From Salipaludibacillus sp. CUR1 (GTDB lineage: Bacteria; Bacillota; Bacilli; Bacillales; Salisediminibacteriaceae), in assembly GCF_021028955.1 (NCBI RefSeq), contig NZ_JAIWPE010000096.1, positions 186,001 through 250,000 on the forward strand: DNA of 64,000 nucleotides, in the 5' to 3' direction. The notes under the pieces were generated by a model. That model was not told the origin of the DNA and did no database searches. It was given only the letters and a program-made list of their open reading frames with translations. A program made the translations under genes and the position numbers. Of this stretch, positions 62,817-64,000 are shown piece after piece (position 1 is the stretch's first letter; each line of letters opens with the position of its first letter).

Positions 62817-64000
62817 TTAATGCCCCTCCGAAAACAATGGCTCAATGGCCTCAAGAAGATGCCCGGCTGCTTCATGTTTGGTAGTCAATGGAACCGGAAT
62901 CTTTCTCCCGTCCGCGTAATAGAGCATTAATTCGTTCGTATCCCCCTGAAAACCGGATCCTTCTTTAACAATGGAATTGGCTGCGATTAAATCCAGTCGT
63001 TTTGATTCGATTTTCTTCCTTGCATTTTCTTCTATATTCTCCGATTCTGCTGCAAAACCGACAAGAATCTGCTTAGTCTTTTTCCTGCCTAAAGACTTAA
63101 GGATATCTGTTGTTCTTTCCATTTCAATCTGTATGTCTCCGGGCGTTTTTTTCATTTTTTGGTTATACGTATCTTTAGGCCTGTAATCTGCCACAGCGGC
63201 AGCTTTAATCACGATATCTGCGCTTCCAAAATGGGCGTCGGCGGCATGATACATTTCCTCTGCCGAAGTAACCGGAAGAAGACGTACTCCGTGAGGCGGG
63301 TCAAGTGATACAGGACCGCTGATTAAAGTGACATCCGCTCCCCTGGCAGCTGCAGCTTCTGCAATGGCGTACCCCATTTTTCCGGATGAGCGGTTAGAAA
63401 AAAACCTCACCGGGTCAATCACTTCCTGGGTCGGTCCTGCCGTAACCAAAACCCGCTTACCATGCCAATTCGGATGAGACTGACGTATAAAATGATGATT
63501 CACAACAGCGAGAAGATCTTCAGGTTCAGCCATTCTCCCTTTACCTTCATATCCGCATGCCAAATAGCCTTCGTCAGGTTCCACAAAGTCGTACCCAAAA
63601 CCTTTAAGCGTTTCCATATTCTTTTTAACAGCAGGGTGGTCATACATATGAACATTCATTGCAGGGGCAATCATTACCGGCGCAGTGCTAGCCAGCAGTG
63701 TGGTCGTAACCATATCATCAGCTATACCGTGAGCCAGCTTTCCGATGATGTTAGCTGTAGCCGGTGCAATGAGAACCAAATCAGCCCAATCAGCAATATC
63801 TATATGGGCAATTTTTGCGGGATCCGGTTCAGTAAAGGTATCTACGTAAACATGATCTCTTGATAACGCCTGAAATGTCAGCGGAGTGACAAATTCTCTT
63901 GCCGATGAACTCATGACCACTTTTACATTATAATTCTCCTGGATAAGCTTACTTGTTAAAGCTGCTGCTTTGAATACAGCAATGCCTCCAGTGACACACA
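62817..64000 (-). CDS. coaBC: Phosphopantothenoylcysteine decarboxylase/synthetase CoaBC (partial, start beyond window)
   Basis: The frame is open to the window edge; the residues TGGIAVFKAAALTSKLIQE just upstream of a GTG at 63920 belong to the flavoprotein N-terminus, so the gene begins outside. CoaC domain: PAMNVHM with the catalytic Cys in YLACGYEGKGRM. CoaB domain: TAGPTQEVIDPVRFFSNRSSGKMG. It makes 4'-phosphopantetheine for CoA and ACP. Stop abuts priA. Confidence 0.95.
   Translation of the reverse strand, partial: CVTGGIAVFKAAALTSKLIQENYNVKVVMSSSAREFVTPLTFQALSRDHVYVDTFTEPDPAKIAHIDIADWADLVLIAPATANIIGKLAHGIADDMVTTTLLASTAPVMIAPAMNVHMYDHPAVKKNMETLKGFGYDFVEPDEGYLACGYEGKGRMAEPEDLLAVVNHHFIRQSHPNWHGKRVLVTAGPTQEVIDPVRFFSNRSSGKMGYAIAEAAAARGADVTLISGPVSLDPPHGVRLLPVTSAEEMYHAADAHFGSADIVIKAAAVADYRPKDTYNQKMKKTPGDIQIEMERTTDILKSLGRKKTKQILVGFAAESENIEENARKKIESKRLDLIAANSIVKEGSGFQGDTNELMLYYADGRKIPVPLTTKHEAAGHLLEAIEPLFSEGH

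Noticed and set aside
1-64000. Search by eye for CRISPR repeats, phage genes, toxin-antitoxin pairs and transposases.
   Set aside because: None seen; all substantial frames belong to conserved core genes or their antisense shadows.

Overview
This window is a core-genome segment of an endospore-forming, flagellated Firmicute of the Bacillaceae. The gene order follows the Bacillus subtilis coaBC-to-fla/che region. It runs almost entirely on the minus strand, so biological order goes from high to low coordinates. Sporulation (SpoVM, a SASP-like peptide, KapB), FliY, CodY and FapR support the assignment. Frequent TTG/GTG starts and strong GGAGG ribosome-binding sites fit a low-GC Gram-positive. 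The acidic stretch in PrkC would suit a halo- or alkaliphile, but the species cannot be named from sequence alone. I saw no tRNA, rRNA, CRISPR array, prophage or insertion sequence.

Layout from the right edge in transcription order. 64.0-53.5 kb: coaBC (partial), priA, fmt, rsmB, prpC, prkC, rsgA, rpe (pantothenate/CoA, replication restart, translation initiation, rRNA methylation, Ser/Thr signalling). 53.5-52.0 kb: a TPP riboswitch controlling thiT and thiN. 51.9-51.3 kb: spoVM and the oppositely transcribed rpmB. 51.3-46.4 kb: yloU, fakA, a fakB-type degV gene, sdaAB, sdaAA. 46.4-40.7 kb: recG, then a FapR-controlled operon fapR-plsX-fabD-fabG-acpP. 40.5-33.7 kb: rnc, two plus-strand genes (a UPF0435 gene and kapB), smc, ftsY, ylxM. 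33.7-29.4 kb: ffh, rpsP, khpA, ylqD, rimM, trmD, rplS. 29.2-24.3 kb: lepB, rbgA, rnhB, ylqG, ylqH and a SASP-like small gene. 23.8-20.6 kb: sucC, sucD, dprA. 20.3-14.3 kb: topA, xerC, hslV, hslU, codY. 14.0-0 kb: the fla/che operon from flgB to fliO (partial): basal body, export apparatus, hook, switch complex and CheY.

Several modules are functionally linked. FapR represses fatty-acid and phospholipid synthesis, and the nearby FakA/FakB pair would feed exogenous fatty acids to the same PlsX branch. SRP components (ffh, ftsY, ylxM) sit with ribosome-maturation genes. CodY lies directly upstream of the motility operon and a candidate CodY box overlaps its promoter region. Compared with B. subtilis from memory, def, rlmN and trmFO are missing from their usual slots. 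thiT, kapB/UPF0435, lepB, the SASP-like gene and the fakB paralogue are extra or relocated.

I found no clearly new multi-gene system. The most interesting items are the degenerate SASP-like gene next to ylqH, the ylqG-ylqH pair that resembles a FliK/FlhB switch module, two GC-rich intergenic elements, and hairpins inside the fla/che operon. Where an internal start codon is chosen, the reason is given in the entry.
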